Of a stretch of 64,000 nucleotides of DNA, positions 36,441-50,900 are shown piece after piece. Under the pieces are notes generated by a model, which searched no databases, was not told the origin of the DNA, and worked only from the letters and a program-made list of their open reading frames with translations. The first letter of the stretch is position 1, and each line of letters starts with the position of its first letter. Both the position numbers and the translations under genes were made by a program. The stretch covers positions 47,143,001 to 47,207,000 of the forward strand of contig NC_092524.1 in the NCBI RefSeq assembly GCF_037038585.1, in the 5' to 3' direction. Source of the DNA: Patagioenas fasciata. Lineage: Eukaryota > Chordata > Aves > Columbiformes > Columbidae.

Positions 36441-39400
36441 TCCATCATATGGACCTATGATGTTCTCTACCATAGTAGGGTTCTAATCTTTAAATTCATA
36501 GTACACACTGCTGTCAGAGTCTGACTGTGCTAACAAAATCACCAATAATAATAGTAAACTGCCATATAGGTTAGAGGGTAGAGGGGATGCAGTTCGCTAG
36601 ATTTCAGATGTATTTTATGATAGCAAAAGCACAGTGAAACTCAGGTAAATTACACATTCTGTTAATTAAATAATTTCTTTTCCTAGCTAGTGCTATTCTT
36701 CTCATGTCTTAATAACTTTTGTATCCCTATCTGATCCATGACAGTGCTTTCCTGCTCATTCCTTTGTATGTCAGGTATTTTGCTTTCTCTCCCCTTCATT
36801 CTCACTCTTCACAGGAAGAAGCAGCTTTAACGTACAAGGAAAAAGGTCTTACCAGTTTCCTCTCTGGTGCCATGGCACTCCAGAAGAACTATGTTTGGAA
36901 ATATCATGGTCCATGCTGGTCTGTTCAGGGAGTTTTTGGGAATAGACAATTTTTAGTTCCTTTAGAAAGGAGACCTATCAGAGGGAGGGAACATTAGTAG
37001 AGCCAGATAATGCTCAGTGGATTTGGCTGCCAGATTCTGACAAGCCATTCCAGAATATTTAGAAACAGTGATTTTCAGAGATTCACAGTTGAACCAAATT
37101 CATCTGAATCACCACAGAAGCGTACTGAGCTTGCTGAACAGAACTGTATGTATTTTGCAAAACCAACACCTTTCAGATTTTAGTATCTATCCACTATGAT
37201 TCTACTCCCAAATTTTACTACTCTTATACAAATTGTGACATAACTTCTTCCCATATATGTCATGTACAAAGCCTGTTAATGTTAAGAGAAGGAACCAAAG
37301 TGGGCTTAGAGCCCGCCTATTGCATTTTTGCTACTTTTCCCTATTTTAGATCAAAATCCAGCAATTGTATTAATAATCAGTGATGCTGGCTAAAAACATT
37401 TCTAATAATAAAAACCCCAGTAACAATCAAGATCATCCTTTCTCCCTGTGTGGTTCTAGCTGTTAATTAGGCATGCCATTTTTCCAATGTGACAGACTTG
37501 TATGCCCATAACCTTTCTATCCCCCAAGAACACAACATAACAGCTTTTGTAAATGCAGCAGCTCTGTAAAACAAAACCAGCAATGTCTCTTGTGTTTTGA
37601 CCACAGCTCACTTTGGGCTCAAAATAAATTTGAATGCCTTTGTTATTTCTGATCAAAGTATAGAGACCTTTTAGACCTGATTTGCCTTGACAAAAAGGAG
37701 GCATAATACTGCTTGGATGGTGTAAAAGGGACTTACAGCTGTGTTTAAATCACTTTATACAATGCAAACCGTCATCTTATTGTAAATGAAAACCAGATCA
37801 ACAATTTTCCATGGAGTTCTTCTGAATGCTGTTGGGAAGGTGCAGGATCAATCCTCTTCTTCTGATCAAGTAAACATGAGACTGACAGTTGCAGGAGAGT
37901 ATTTGAACTCCTGAAATGTGCCATATGATGGTGTCAGATGCTACGCTATTTCACAATTATATTTTCAAAGTATATTGAACACCTACCACACAAATGTTTA
38001 AAGTGATTTTTAATGTAAATAGCTTTATTCTCTTTATGTCCACCACTAGAACAAAGAAAAAGATTCCCTTTATGCTTTTCTTTTGAATTAGTAGGCAACA
38101 TCTATACCAACCTGGACACAATATTCTTTGCTTTTCTTTTCAGACACAAAATCGATAGCATTAAGCAGGAACTCATTTTTCTCTATGGATACTTGTATCC
38201 ATTATTAGATCATTTCTCATGTGCAGCGAACCATCTGTTTTAATGTCAAAGTTGATTCTTTTAGTTGTTCCTTTAATTTTTTTCTTCTGTCTCTTCACTT
38301 GTAGTATCTAATAAGAAACCACAAATTTAAATCTGTCTGATTGAGAGTATTCAGGGCAAAGTGCTTCAATCACTTTTAAATTGCTCATTTTGTGCTATAC
38401 CGAAGGTGATGTTTTTAGAAGAAAAGGTTGCAACTTTTCTATCAAGTTCAAGCCTTTGCCTTAATTTCTTTCTTTTCTTCCTTTTTTTTTCTTTTTTTTT
38501 TTTTTCTTTTTCCTTTTAAAGTGCAGTTGCCAATTGATCTGTCATATTGTGGTTTTCAAAGATGAACTGAGAATGCTCTGAAAGGAGGTTGCTGTTGAAG
38601 AGCTGCTGGAAGACCTAGAGTAGGGAATTACATTTTCATTGTGGCTAACTTTCAATGACACTGACGATGTCTCACTTGGAAGTTCATCAAACCCATGTTT
38701 TCTCTTCCACTTCAACAGACAAAGCTTCATTCATTTGATGTGGAGACTCTGAAGAAACTAATTTTCTTTTTCAAATAAGTGTGAATTCTTTTTATCTTGT
38801 GATTTAACAACTCTTGACAATGCTTACATTTCACTTCCGAAAAATTTGCTTTTTTCATAACTTCAGTCCTTCCAGTCGTTTTTCCCACTAAATCTTTTAG
38901 TATTCCCTTTTTCAACTCAGGTTAATATACATGGAGGTTTAGTAATAAGTAGTTCTAAATCACATATTTGTTATATTAATAAAAACCTTCGGCATTTACT
39001 AAAATTACCATGAAAACAACCACTTCTTGAATTTAACACTGTAAAGAAGGCAAATAAGATGTGCTAATTGTGTTCTGTAATGGATTATCTTCTATCGGTT
39101 TCTAGCAGATCAAATCTATCCTTGATTACATTATACTCTTACTTATTTTCTCCTACACAATATCTAACATTTAGCTTCAGCCCTATTCTCCTGTGACTAA
39201 GTATTTCCTGTAAAGTTTCCAGTTCTATAACTATACTCATGCTTAGAACAAAGAAAAAGTATTTTATAGTTTCATAACATGTATTTGACAAAGATTTCAT
39301 GTACAAAAAGGGAGTCAGGAATAAAAATGAAATGAGACCTCACTTCTGGAAAAGTATATTATTTGGGAGTTTCTTTTCTAGAAAAGAATCTGGATTTTTT

Positions 39401-40047
39401 CAAGTCACTGGGGGTCTGGAACTAGTTTTCCAATTAACAATTCAACATACACGGTGTTGTGACTCACTACCGTATTGCTGGGCTATAAGAATAATACTCC
39501 AAGTTCACATTTTGTAAGTAGAGCAGTGCTAACGCCTTGTGGCCTCCTTTGGTGAGAAGATGCTTTACACAGAAATTGCGATTTCTACCTGAACTACATA
39601 TAACTAGGTATGACTTTCAGAAGTCTGTTAGGTGGAGCCAAAAATTTCTTACTGAATTAGAAGCCAATTTGAAGCTCCCAATGCATTAGTCTAAAAAGCC
39701 TGTGGAGGAAAGACATGGGAAAATGGGAAATGAAGATGGATTTCAGCTCATGGTGACTTTTACACTGAAAAGACGGAAGCTATTTTTGGTTTAAATATCT
39801 ACTGCATGTATGTCTAACAGTTTCTGCACCCAGGTCTATGTGGTACTTAACAGATACCGAGAAAATCCTCCCAACATTTGTATGATACAAATCAGAATAC
39901 CTGTTTCCTTTTTACAAAATTTTATTAAAGTGAATATTGGTGAAAAGTGCTTGGTTGCCATCATTGTTGGCTGAAGTACACATATACATATACACAAGAC
40001 TGGGGCAGCCAAGGTGGCAGAAGGGCAAACTTCTGACACAAGATGCC
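36441..40047. other. Intergenic, no gene recognised
   Basis: This is AT-rich sequence with a poly-T stretch at about 38482-38515. Short minus-strand frames at 38.5-38.9 kb lack known domains. Further decayed CR1 may be present but was not resolved. Confidence 0.4.
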
Positions 40048-42350
40048 ACTGGAAGGGACTTTGAAAGCTCATCACATCTATCTCCTGTCCTAATGCAGGA
40101 CAGAAATACCAGTAACATTTTTGAGCACAGGTAGTCTGAACATAAACAACTCCAGTAACAGAGATTTGGCATCATGTCTTCTCAACATATGCCAGTGCTT
40201 CATTATTTCTACTTATTCCCCCCAACAATATCTTATCTGAATTTCTCTAGCTGCATTTCAAACCTCTTATTTCTTGTCCTATCCATGTTGCATATGGAGA
40301 AACAAGATTCCCTTTCTTTCTGGGGTAGCCCAGAAGACATATCTGAAGATATGTTTCACCTCAGACCTTTTTTTCGTATAGACTAAACACCACCAGTTCT
40401 TCAAACTTTCTTCACAAACCATGTTTTAGGTCCTGATCACTCTCATTGTTCTCTTTTGGACTCACTCCAGTTAACTCACCTTCATTCTGAATTGTAATTC
40501 TAAATGCTAACTACAATAATCTAGGTGAAACCCTACTGATACTGAGTACTATAATTTCCTGTATCTTACAAGCTATATCTCTGGTTTTGCACCCACGGGA
40601 GACCTACTCTGTTCCCCATGTCCTTTTCTAAAAGACTAGACAGTTATTTTCTATTCTAAGCTGTCGAAGCTGCTCAATCCCATCTAAACAAAAAACTTCT
40701 AATTTCTCCATACAGAACTGCATCCAGTTTTCCAGATCGATTCTCTAACTAGCAAAGACCATTTTGAATTTGAATTCTGTCCTCCAACTTGTTGTGGCCA
40801 GCCTATTGCCATCTGTAAATGGAATAAACATACTCTGTATTCCATCCCCAAGTCACTACCGGAAATACCAAGCAGTATGAGACACAGGAGAGATGCTTGT
40901 TTGACCCAGTTGATACATCCTTCCAGTTCAACCGTGCTGATTACTTTTGCTATTTTGCTACTACTTCTACTGTTAACTATTGTCTGAGTATGCTTTCCAA
41001 ACAATTCTGCACTAACGTCACTATCATGGTGTTCATATCAAGTTTTCCTGCTTTGCTTATAAAAACGTAGTATGTATGTATGACATGTCAGAAACCCTGC
41101 TGAAGACAAGATACACAACATCTACTATTGCTCTTCTATTCACAGTCCTGTTAGCCAAAAGCAGAAGGAAAACAGATTGGTTTAACATGGGCTGCTCTCA
41201 ACAGATCCATTCTGTCTGTGCGCTGTTTCTTTGTTGTCTTCCAGATGTTTACATATAACTTGTTTGATTATTTGTTCATTATTTGCTCTGGTATTTTTTT
41301 AGGAATTGAAGTTAAATTGACTGATGTAAAATTCCCTGGCTGCTTCTTTTTTACCCTTTTAGCACTACGTTTGTCCTTTTTGAACCTCTTAGAGCCTCAG
41401 CAAGCATCTCCAGGTTATAAGAGATGTCTGCTGACAGTTTTAAATATCTTTGGCCAGTGCTCTAAATAAGCTAGAGTCCATTTTATTAGACTGTAAGATC
41501 ATGCTCCTTCATTTTTCATAATAAGTGGTATTATCCACAAGATTACAGTAGACTTCTTTAGCGAATAATGGAGGAAAAAAGGCATTAAATGTTTTGGTGC
41601 AAGACACCTTATATTACTGGTTTTCACTTTCAATTGAGTATTGAATAGTTTCTCAGTCTTTCTCTTATTCCTTCCAGAATTCAAGTAGAAACCCTATAGT
41701 CATAAACTGCAATGTTCTTTATGAAAACATTTTTTTAGCCGGTCACTTGTAAAAGGTTTGTTGTTCCTCTTAATTATAACTTTTGTGTCTTGTTCTTTTT
41801 AATTTTTGTCGCCACATACTTTTGCATTCCTTTATACTAATCCTAGAAACCTCACATAATTTTCATTTCCTGTATGACCCTTTCACATGTTGGAGGTCAA
41901 TGTATATGATTTAACCAGATGATTTCTCAGTATATACTTGCTGTTCTTTCCTTGCATTGGGATCATTAAATTCTGAATAGCATGTTTTTCATCAGAAAGT
42001 GCTTAATTCCTTTATTCCTTTAGACTTCTCTCCCATGAGATGTGATCTTCTAGTATCCTGAGTTCAAGAAAGTCTGCTTTCTTGAAATTCTCTTTTCTAT
42101 TCTGCTATTCTCTCTCCTTTCCTTCAAAAGGATCATGGATACTTTTGTTTCAGGTTCACAGAAGTTCTCTTCCACTCTCATACTCTCATCCACATCCTAT
42201 TTAGGACAAGGTTGCTGTAGACTGCATTCTAACCTCTTTTGTTGCTTCCTCTACTTTCTGTACCAAGGTTGTCACCAAAAAAAATTTTTTTGTTGTTGTT
42301 GTTTCTCTCTGCAAGTGTAACATTCCTTTCCAGCTGAAGTCTATGTAAAC
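40048..42350 (-). mobile_element. Ancient CR1-family LINE remnant, relatively long
   Basis: Starting from the reversed 3' end (CACTGGAAGGGACTTTGAAA, 40048), the order of landmarks follows old CR1 on the minus strand. These include TTCTTGTCCTATCCATG near 40272, TTTGATTATTTGTTCATTAT with GAATTGAAGTTAAATTGACT at 41262-41320, and AAGTCTGCTTTCTTGAAATT near 42070, which I associate with the 5' part. Insertions and deletions are frequent and no frame is open. The right edge is uncertain. Confidence 0.65.
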
Positions 42351-43221
42351 TTTTTTGCCTGTTTTTATGAAGTTCTATGCCTTAGAGAATTTGGCTAGTT
42401 TCTCAAAGACAACAAAACTACTGTAAAACATTGCCACCCCCACAAAAGAGCCAAAACTGAATTCAAGCCTTACGCAGCAGATATTTCTGGCTTGGGATTT
42501 CAACAAAAATCTCATGATCTTATAACAGGTGTCTGTATCCTCTTTCTGGACAAGCAACCATGTTTGCCCCTGTACTGATATTTTAATCTTATGAGCCATT
42601 CTATGTCATTTGAGTTGGAGTTTTGTATAAAGTATTTCAGCTTCTCTGTTCCTCTTCATGCAGCTGATTTTTATTTTTGAAGAGACATTTCTAGATGTGA
42701 AAGGACAGCAGATCATTTGGGCTTCAGATTGCCTACTTAGCCTGTCATCAAGGGAGAAATTTAACACCCATTCTCACAGAACTGCTTATATTCATATTTT
42801 TCAATGAAAACCACAAAACTTTTCCTGATATGCATTCACCATTAAGATTTTCTTCTGGTGACCCTCCATCTGAGATGTGTTTTTTGCTGCCTTATGCTAT
42901 GAAAGGAAGGAATGGCACCTATAGCCCATTTAGTAGCATTTGCTATTTGCAGAAGATAAACAGAAGAAATATTTGGTCTTAAAACTGGAAAATAAGTTAG
43001 AAATCTCAAGTTATTATCTCACTCTGCTATTTATGCAGGTGTTGCATGTACTAAGAAGACCATGTACTTTTCATATGCTTTGAATAAAGTACAGTTATAA
43101 TTCTAGCGAAGACAAGAGAGTCGTAGCATGAACCCACATTAACTGCTTGAAGTAAACTCTAAGCTTAAAACTTCATTTTTTTTTTTCTTTTTTTTTTTTC
43201 TGGTGATGACATTACCATGTT
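42351..43221. other. Intergenic, no gene recognised
   Basis: This may include the decayed 5' end of the CR1 at its left. Otherwise nothing is recognised. A poly-T/CT stretch lies at about 43178-43200. Confidence 0.35.
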
Positions 43222-43400
43222 CTGTGAACTTTGGCAACTCATTTATCTGTTTGATTTTTGGTTCCCCAGCTGTAAAATGACTATGACAACAGTTATCAAA
43301 TTCGTAAGTGGAGTGTTTGTCTTAAAGAATATTTATAAATGCATAAAGATCCTCAGATGATAAGTGTTACAAAAAGCAAAGGATTATTATTAATAATGCC
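43222..43400 (+). repeat. MIR-type SINE relic
   Basis: The order TGTGAACTTTGGCAACTCAT, CCCCAGCTGTAAAATGACTA, AAGATCCTCAGATGATAAGT, TTATTATTAATAATG parallels the 3' half of amniote MIR (remembered form: GTGACCTTGGGCAAGTCAC, CCCCATCTGTAAAATGGG, AGATCCTCAGATGAAAAGTG). It is an old, degenerate, plus-oriented copy. Confidence 0.65.
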
Positions 43401-44849
43401 CACTTGGAATGATGCTTGCATCTTAGTGACAACTTTATCCCTAAAATCACCAGAAGAAGATTTAAAAGCTTACAGAAAATGCTGAAATGAGGCAAATTTT
43501 CTCTCATCTCTGTAAAGCATCTTGCTGCACTGAGAGCTCCAGCACACATCTGTCATCTGGAGGCCAAGCAGGCCTTCCACAATTCCAGGAAATCAATTCC
43601 AAAGACTGTAGATTGTCAGTTGCTTGTACACTGGAGGCCATCCAGGCAGCAGATTAAATTGTATGAGAAAATTGTAGCAGGCTCTAGACTGCACGTAATG
43701 GAGACCCCCAATGACCTTTCTGAGGACTTGGGAAACATGCATTGAAATTACCAACAGGCCCTTTGTAGCACCAAAACTGCATGCCAAACTTCTCTTACTC
43801 ATCACAGAGGGTCATTCACAACTGAGCTATTTCTGAAAATGTAATCACCATCCTTTCTTCTTGTAGAAAATGCATAGGGATACCAGAGCTGCATTATTTG
43901 TATGACCAAAAAAAGAAAAAGAAGTTGGTACTTCTGAAAGCCTCAGTCCTCAGCAGCATTTAATGGGGCTACTGTTCCGGAATCTCTCACCCTGAAAGAT
44001 TTTAGCAGAATGCCCAAAACACTGGCCAAAATGATTGCTGATGCAGAAGGCTGATTTAGACATGTAACAGTTTCAGTTTTGTTGTTTTATTCAGGCTGTT
44101 GACTACTCCTTGTTTTTTTTTTTTTTTTTTTTTGTTTCATTGTTTCTAGAGTACCCTTGACATGGCCAGAGTTCAAACTGCTAATGTGACCCTTTCAGTG
44201 CTGCTCACTTGGGGGTTCAGGCTATACTATGTAACTCTCCTTGTCATGAACAGGAATGCTCCATGTACACAAAGAACCTAGTCCCTTTTGGAAATAAAGT
44301 TTTGCTATAGCAACAGAGGATGAGCTATGTGAAATTCTATTTATTACTTCTGATCAACTTATGGTTTCAAAAACTGGGGAGTTATGCCTGACTTCTACTT
44401 TCCCATTTATCAGTGGCAAGGTAGGTTGGCCATTTTATCTCGCTCCTTAATAGTATTCCTGCTCTTTAGGAAAGCTATATGGCTTAACATATATTTGTAT
44501 TTTAAAAAAAAAAATAATTAAAAAAAAAATCTTTTGGAAAATATTTACAGGGCACTTTAAGTAGATGGAATGAATACATCTGTTGGTTTGGAGGGGGGTT
44601 CTCTTTCTTTGAATAGCCCCTTTACATTTGCTATGACAGATAAACATGTCTTTTTCCTTCACTAAAAGGTCATAGGGAATCATATCCCATGCTGCCCATA
44701 ATTTAGTTTTATATTTATCTCCAAAGCAGCTTTTAGGGCATCAGACTAAGTGAGTTCTTAGTCTGACAGCAAGGCTCTACAGCCTCTATAAGGCACATGA
44801 TGAGAGAGGGAAATGGCAGGCAGGAGCTGTCCTTAGCATTCCCATGTTT
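43401..44849. other. Intergenic, no gene recognised
   Basis: No coding region is supported. A poly-T run lies at about 44114-44133 and an A-rich run at 44500-44530. Confidence 0.4.
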
Positions 44850-44945
44850 TTTGACTCTGCTACAGACCTCACATATGACCTTGACCAAGTCTTTAAATCT
44901 ATGTGCTATGTGCTATTCTGGGGCAATAATTCCCCATGTCAGAAG
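44850..44945 (+). repeat. MIR-type SINE fragment
   Basis: TTGACTCTGCTACAGACCTC, then ACATATGACCTTGACCAAGT, follows the central MIR core (remembered form: GACTCTGCCACTGACTTGC, GTGTGACCTTGGGCAAGTC). It is a short, degenerate, plus-oriented copy. Confidence 0.55.
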
Positions 44946-47900
44946 CATCTGAGTATAAATTTATTGCTAAATCTCTTTTACATTAAGACTTCTAAATAAT
45001 ATAATCTATCAATGAAAATTATCTTTCTGCTAAAGGAGCAATTGCTCTATCAACTATACACTAACCTTGTTTATATTTCTAACTTTGCTTTATCAGAGAT
45101 TTTGGTTGGATTAATCTCTAAGTTGTACCTTACGCATTCATTGACACCTCAGTATTTTTCTGCCTCTTATATTTGATATTTTTACAAACATTTTGATCAG
45201 CTATTGACAACTACTTGTAGTGCTAGGCACTGTAGAATTAGGTTTCCTATATTCCGGGGAGGAAAGACACAGAGGAAGTTATGGAACAGCAATCCTTGCT
45301 CACACACACAGAGAGAAAGAGAATCTATGGACTCAATGAATGAAGAATGGAATGAAAGGCATATGAATATGAAGAGGAGACTTTCAAAGACAGGTCTTTT
45401 CATGTAAAATATCTGGTGCATCCAAGCTGTAAAAAGTGAAGCAGGAATTTCTAGGATCGATTTCACCCCTTTGACTCATCCCCTTCCTTTGCCCATTTGC
45501 TCTCATGAGACAGGTCCAGAGTGTGCAACAGGAAACCAAGCAAAAACAATACCAGAAAAATGCATTTTAATTTTAGCCACACAGCTGCCTCTGGGTTCTT
45601 TAAATACACTCCCCTCTAAGTGCTTCCATACACCAAGCTATCCAAGTGCTCTAGACAGGCTGAGTCTCAACTGCAAACTCATTCCACAACTAATCTCTGT
45701 CTGGCATTGTTACAGCAATCAAACCAAGTTGGTCAAATGCCCAGTTGGGGCAAACTGGGTCCTTATCCAAGTGCCCTCTCTTATGTGGCTTGAAGTGATG
45801 AGCTACAGTCTCCAAATTCTTTGGACAGGAACAAGTTTTCGGACACGGATTGAAAACAACCTCTTTTTTTTCCTTATCCTCTCCGTCTGCACATTAATAC
45901 ACAGCGCAAGAAACCAAAAATATCTTTTGAAGTCGTGCCTGTGAGCAACACTGTGCCCTAGTATAATGTGACTGGTGACCTATTCTCCTTGTGCCAGGCT
46001 GCATGCGCCTTGCTGTCTGGAAAACTATCTGGGGAATTCAAGGACTACGAGAAGAAAAATGGGAAATCTAAAAGCTCAGTCACATACTCAGTTCTTCATC
46101 TTGGGTTGTTTTTTCCCTTTGGCTTTTGAAGGTGAAATAGAAACCACCTCTGAATTCCAGAGGCTTTTTACTGCCATCATGTGGAGAATTTCCTAAAAAA
46201 AAATGGAAAAACATCTTCCCTGACTGGATATGATTTTTCCTGCCCTTGGCAAACTGAAAAATTCTAATCCAGTCTTACTTCTACACAGGACTAGTCATGG
46301 AGCCACAAATGCTTTAAACATCTGCTAAATATTCAAATATCCTTTAGTATATTTTGGTTTTGCCCTGCTGAAGGAGTGTATTTGTTTGCATAGCAGAGCT
46401 GGTCAAGTATGTGCCAGCCTGGGTATGCTTGCCATTTCTGATATTTCATTACAGGTTTCTTGCTCTGATCTGCAGGAACACACAAACATTTTATATCAAT
46501 GCTGGTTCTTTCCATGCAGTAACAGTAAAAAGGAAAACAATATTACAGCAGAGTATCACAAATCCAATTATGTAAATTATCTTAGGATCAGAAACATACA
46601 TTTTTCAGGCATTACTGTTCCCTTCATGCAATCCTCCATTTTTTCTGACCACTTTAACAATAGCACTTGAGGAATTTGATAAAAATACTAAAACTGTTCT
46701 GAAAGGCTAGAAATCTAGATGGCTATATTAATTTTAATAAAAGGAGAGCATTTCTATCTTTCGGGAAATTATAAAATTTCAAAAATTTTGACCAAAACAA
46801 CTAAACAGAACATCAACAAATTTTATTTCTATTTTCTTTCATTTTAGTTTTGCATTGCACTGATTAACATTGTATTTACTACTGTAAGAGTAAAACATTT
46901 AGGTAATTTTTCAGTGAACTTGTCAGTAATATTGACACATTTTTTCTTAAAGGTTTTACTTCTGTTAAATCAATACAATCTGTAATACAATTACTGTCAG
47001 AATATTTGCAGGAAGCTCTGTTTATTTTCCCAAAGATATGCAAACAAGTGGCCCCATTTTCAAGAGTGGTGAGCTCCTAGTAGGCCCTCCTGAAATCAGC
47101 ACAACAGGAATCAGTCTTGCATGTGGATTAAGAATTCAGTTGGTATCTTCTGTCCATTCTGCTGTCTTACTTGAAATCATAACTGGTTTTCAGTTTCTCC
47201 CTGACCAGAGGCTTGCAAACATACTAATTATGGACGTCAGCAAGGTTCATAATTGACTCCAGAACAAAAGCATGTTCTAGTTGATACCAACATCCTCCTG
47301 TACAACAGGATCTCTTCAGAAGAGCTGATATGCTTGGTAAGTTTAAAAAGTTGGTCTGAAGATTTGTGAAGTACTACCATCAAGGCACTGCCACCTTCTA
47401 GTCTCATAAAAATCCATTCAGATTTGGTCACACTATACACAGGCCACTGGAAAAAACAGCACTCAGCAGCTTTTCCTTGATCTGCTCCTATAAGCCCTCA
47501 CATTTCCTGTAGCTTTGAACACAAACTATTCAGTGTTCCGCTGTGCTGGGCTGTGCGGCATAGATTTCTAAGTTAAAGACAGAATGGATCCCGCTACTGT
47601 CCCCTTGCATAGGGGAACATACTTTGCCCTGGGAACCAAGAGCCAGTTCTATATTTGCCTTTTAAATAGCTCTAGTAAATCTGAGCATTTCACAATCATA
47701 TTATTAAGCAAAGCCTCAACCACTACTAACAGAACCCACACGCAACAGATGAATTCAGCCATCTAACATAACAAGCCTACAGGGAAAGCAACTGAGTCAC
47801 AGTGGCATCTAAGCTTCTCGGAAGGCCTATGTCCAGTCTATATCCTTGGCTCATCTGCCTGTACTATGAGGCATGGCACATGGCTATATCAATGCTACCG

Positions 47901-50900
47901 CATCATATGATCTCTCTATGGACTAGATCCATAATTGTTCTATGTGCAACTAATACAGCTAGTCTTTAATCCTCTGTAGCAGAGGTCTGTACTGAAGGTT
48001 CAAGGTTCAAATTCTCTTCTGCATGAGGTACATTTGTTATCCTTGCACATAAAGTAACGGATTCTTGTCTTTTCATTTGGTTGTAAAAATGACAGGAAAT
48101 AACAGGCAAGAATCCGTATCAAAATAATGGTCTCAAATATAGTCATGTCAACTATAACTCCATCAACTACGAAAATACAGATTTGAGATCACCAGTGCAG
48201 CCTTAATTCTACTACATTATGCATTTCTGTTATCAGGCTATCTTTAATTACCCACTGACATCTTAGGTTTTTGCCACCAAACAACGTGTCATTCAGTCAA
48301 CTGGGTAAGCGGTATTGGGACTAAATAATGTAGAGAATTAGGCTGTTGTTTGTAGCATCCCTATCTCATATTCATTGCCCTTGGTATATAAGTTGTTTTA
48401 AAGTAAGATTTGGGACCAGTTATAGTAATTTTACGTAGATTAGATAAAGTCCTTTTTATCCTGAAAAAAAGTCCACAGGCAGTTCTTGACTGTACCAAGT
48501 TTGACCTTCCCAATACAACCTAATTCAAAGAGACACACGACACCCAGTGGTTATTAGAAATAATGCAGTAATGCAGAAGCCATGTAGAATGTGAAGATGC
48601 TTATCACCATACTCAATTTCACAAAATTAAGATGCAGTTAGAAGAACGAAGACACTGGACAAGTTACAATCCATATTAAGGAGTCAGTAGAGATGGCCTT
48701 GCCAGACTCAACACTTAAAACAAAAAAACAAAACAAAAAAAAATATCCCAAAGCAACCACTAACCTCTAAAATAAAAACCAAAATAATTTTTGATCTCCA
48801 GGAAAAAGATGACATGCAAATCCTCAGTTGCCCCAACAGTCCAGGAGTTTCAGGGGGTATTAAAACACCTCCAACATAATACAGTACAGAAGAGCGTAAA
48901 GTGCATTAAAGGTGCTTTGTTCTTGATGTGGCATCTCAGCTAACTAGTTGTTAAATTATCCTCATTCTGCCTTCCCTTACTTGAAGACGTTTGTGGTACA
49001 GATGAAGTTGTAGATGGACACAAGAATCTGAAAGATGTGTACTTCGAAAATGAAACATAGCTAGGTTGAAATGTAGTTGAAATGCAGAAGAAAAATGGGC
49101 CATTGCTAAAATACCTTAATTAGAGAAAAATCTTGTTAACTGCTAGGTGAAATTCTATGACCTGTAATAGACTGAAGGTCATAGAAGGTGATCATATAGT
49201 ATCTCTTCCATACTCTGATATTTATATTAATTATTAACAAAACCCACATGTGGAATGTCTTTTCAAACAGAATTGGAGGTTTAATATTGGTTTAGTGCCC
49301 AACACCACAGCTCACACAAATATAAAAGGAAACACGTTTGAGATTTAGTGCCCCTCTGCTGAAAGGTGAATCAAATACATTATCCACATGAATTCATTCT
49401 TTGGTTGAGACCAATGAAAACTTAGAGGCATCATTTGAACAATATTCTTTTATTAATGTATTAAAATTACAGGAATTACAAAGATATCTTATCAAAATAT
49501 CATTCAAGTTACACTTTGGTTCAGTAAAGTGAGATGAATAAAGCTATTTATTTGCAGCCTAACTTAATGCAATATAGTACCTACTACTGTATTTTGTCTG
49601 TGATAGCAAACCAAATCAGTGAGTATATGAAGAAAAAAGATTGTGTACACAGTGTTTTCAGACAAACACCTAACCTCTCCAGTTCAGATAATATATTATG
49701 AAACGACATTCTTCTTCTGACCTGGCTATACTTTACTTACGAAGTTTGCCAAACACTTCTTTCTACTGTTGTGTTAGGACAAAAGATTCTTTGTTCCATA
49801 AGAATTTATAAAGTCCATGCATCAACACCTTTATTAATTGTTCAGTAACCACATAAGACCTATTATTTAACTGCATCATTGGATAAATACTTGCTTTTGT
49901 CCCTCTAAAGCCATGAAAGATGATTTCTGCATCTTTTCCTGGAAGAACAGATCCAGCTTTTTTTTTTTTTTTTTTTTTAAATCAAAGTGTGGAAATACCT
50001 AAACTGAATAAACATGCAGTCATACTTCACCCATATTCTTTTCACTCTTCTCTTGTTCTATGACCAGAATAAACAGTAAAGTGAACAAAAAGCTTGTACT
50101 TATTTGCCAAAACGCTCACCTTTAGGATAAACAAATAAACCACAATACAACATATGAAAAAAGAAAAAACATCCTGTTGCCACTGACAGTAATCACTGAA
50201 AGCACACAGTAAACAAGACCTTATATCAATGAAGATTCAAATGAAAAAATAGGGAGAGAAGGGACAACAGAAATATTAAAATCACAAAAAAGGCATATTT
50301 TCGAGCAGGGAGAATTCAGGTGATACTGCTCAATTTAAAACTTTAAATTCAACCAAATTCAGGGAGAATTTAGTTGTTAAGATTTGCTTTCTTTAAAACA
50401 GAGGCTTACCTTGACTACCCAAGAAATCTAATCTATTAACCAGTACAGTATTTCAGTTCTCCTACCTGTCACCCCTCCAACGAAGGTCTGGTATCGCACA
50501 GTCCAAATCTGTTATGAATCACCTGAACTGAAAGGCAGGTTGTCTGTCCCAAATACAGATCGCTCACTCTCTGATGAGCTGTTTTCAGTGAGCACCCTCA
50601 TGTACTTCACATCGTGAGAAATCTGGTCTCTGTGGAGATCAGTAAGGGTTGTTTCTGGGGATAAGGCAACCAGGACCATGCCTGAGCAAATATCATGATG
50701 CAACAGCATTCTTAGCATGCTTTCCTCAAAACCCAAACCTCCTGAACAGTAAGGGATCCAAATCCATAGTCTATAGATCACACATCTTTCAGTACTGTTT
50801 AGATGTAACTCGGAGCCAAGTCTGGTATTTAAATACTCGAAAATACATCTTAGGAGTAAGTGTCACTAGCATTATCCCACAGCACTTTGGATTAGTAGCA

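Noticed and set aside
45471..45944. 157-codon plus-strand frame
   Set aside because: No domain, no splice context and no supporting similarity. The length is within chance for 64 kb searched in six frames.
48004..48014. B-box-like GGTTCAAATTC as a tRNA gene
   Set aside because: No matching A-box at the right spacing and no acceptor-stem pairing. It is more likely an old SINE fragment.
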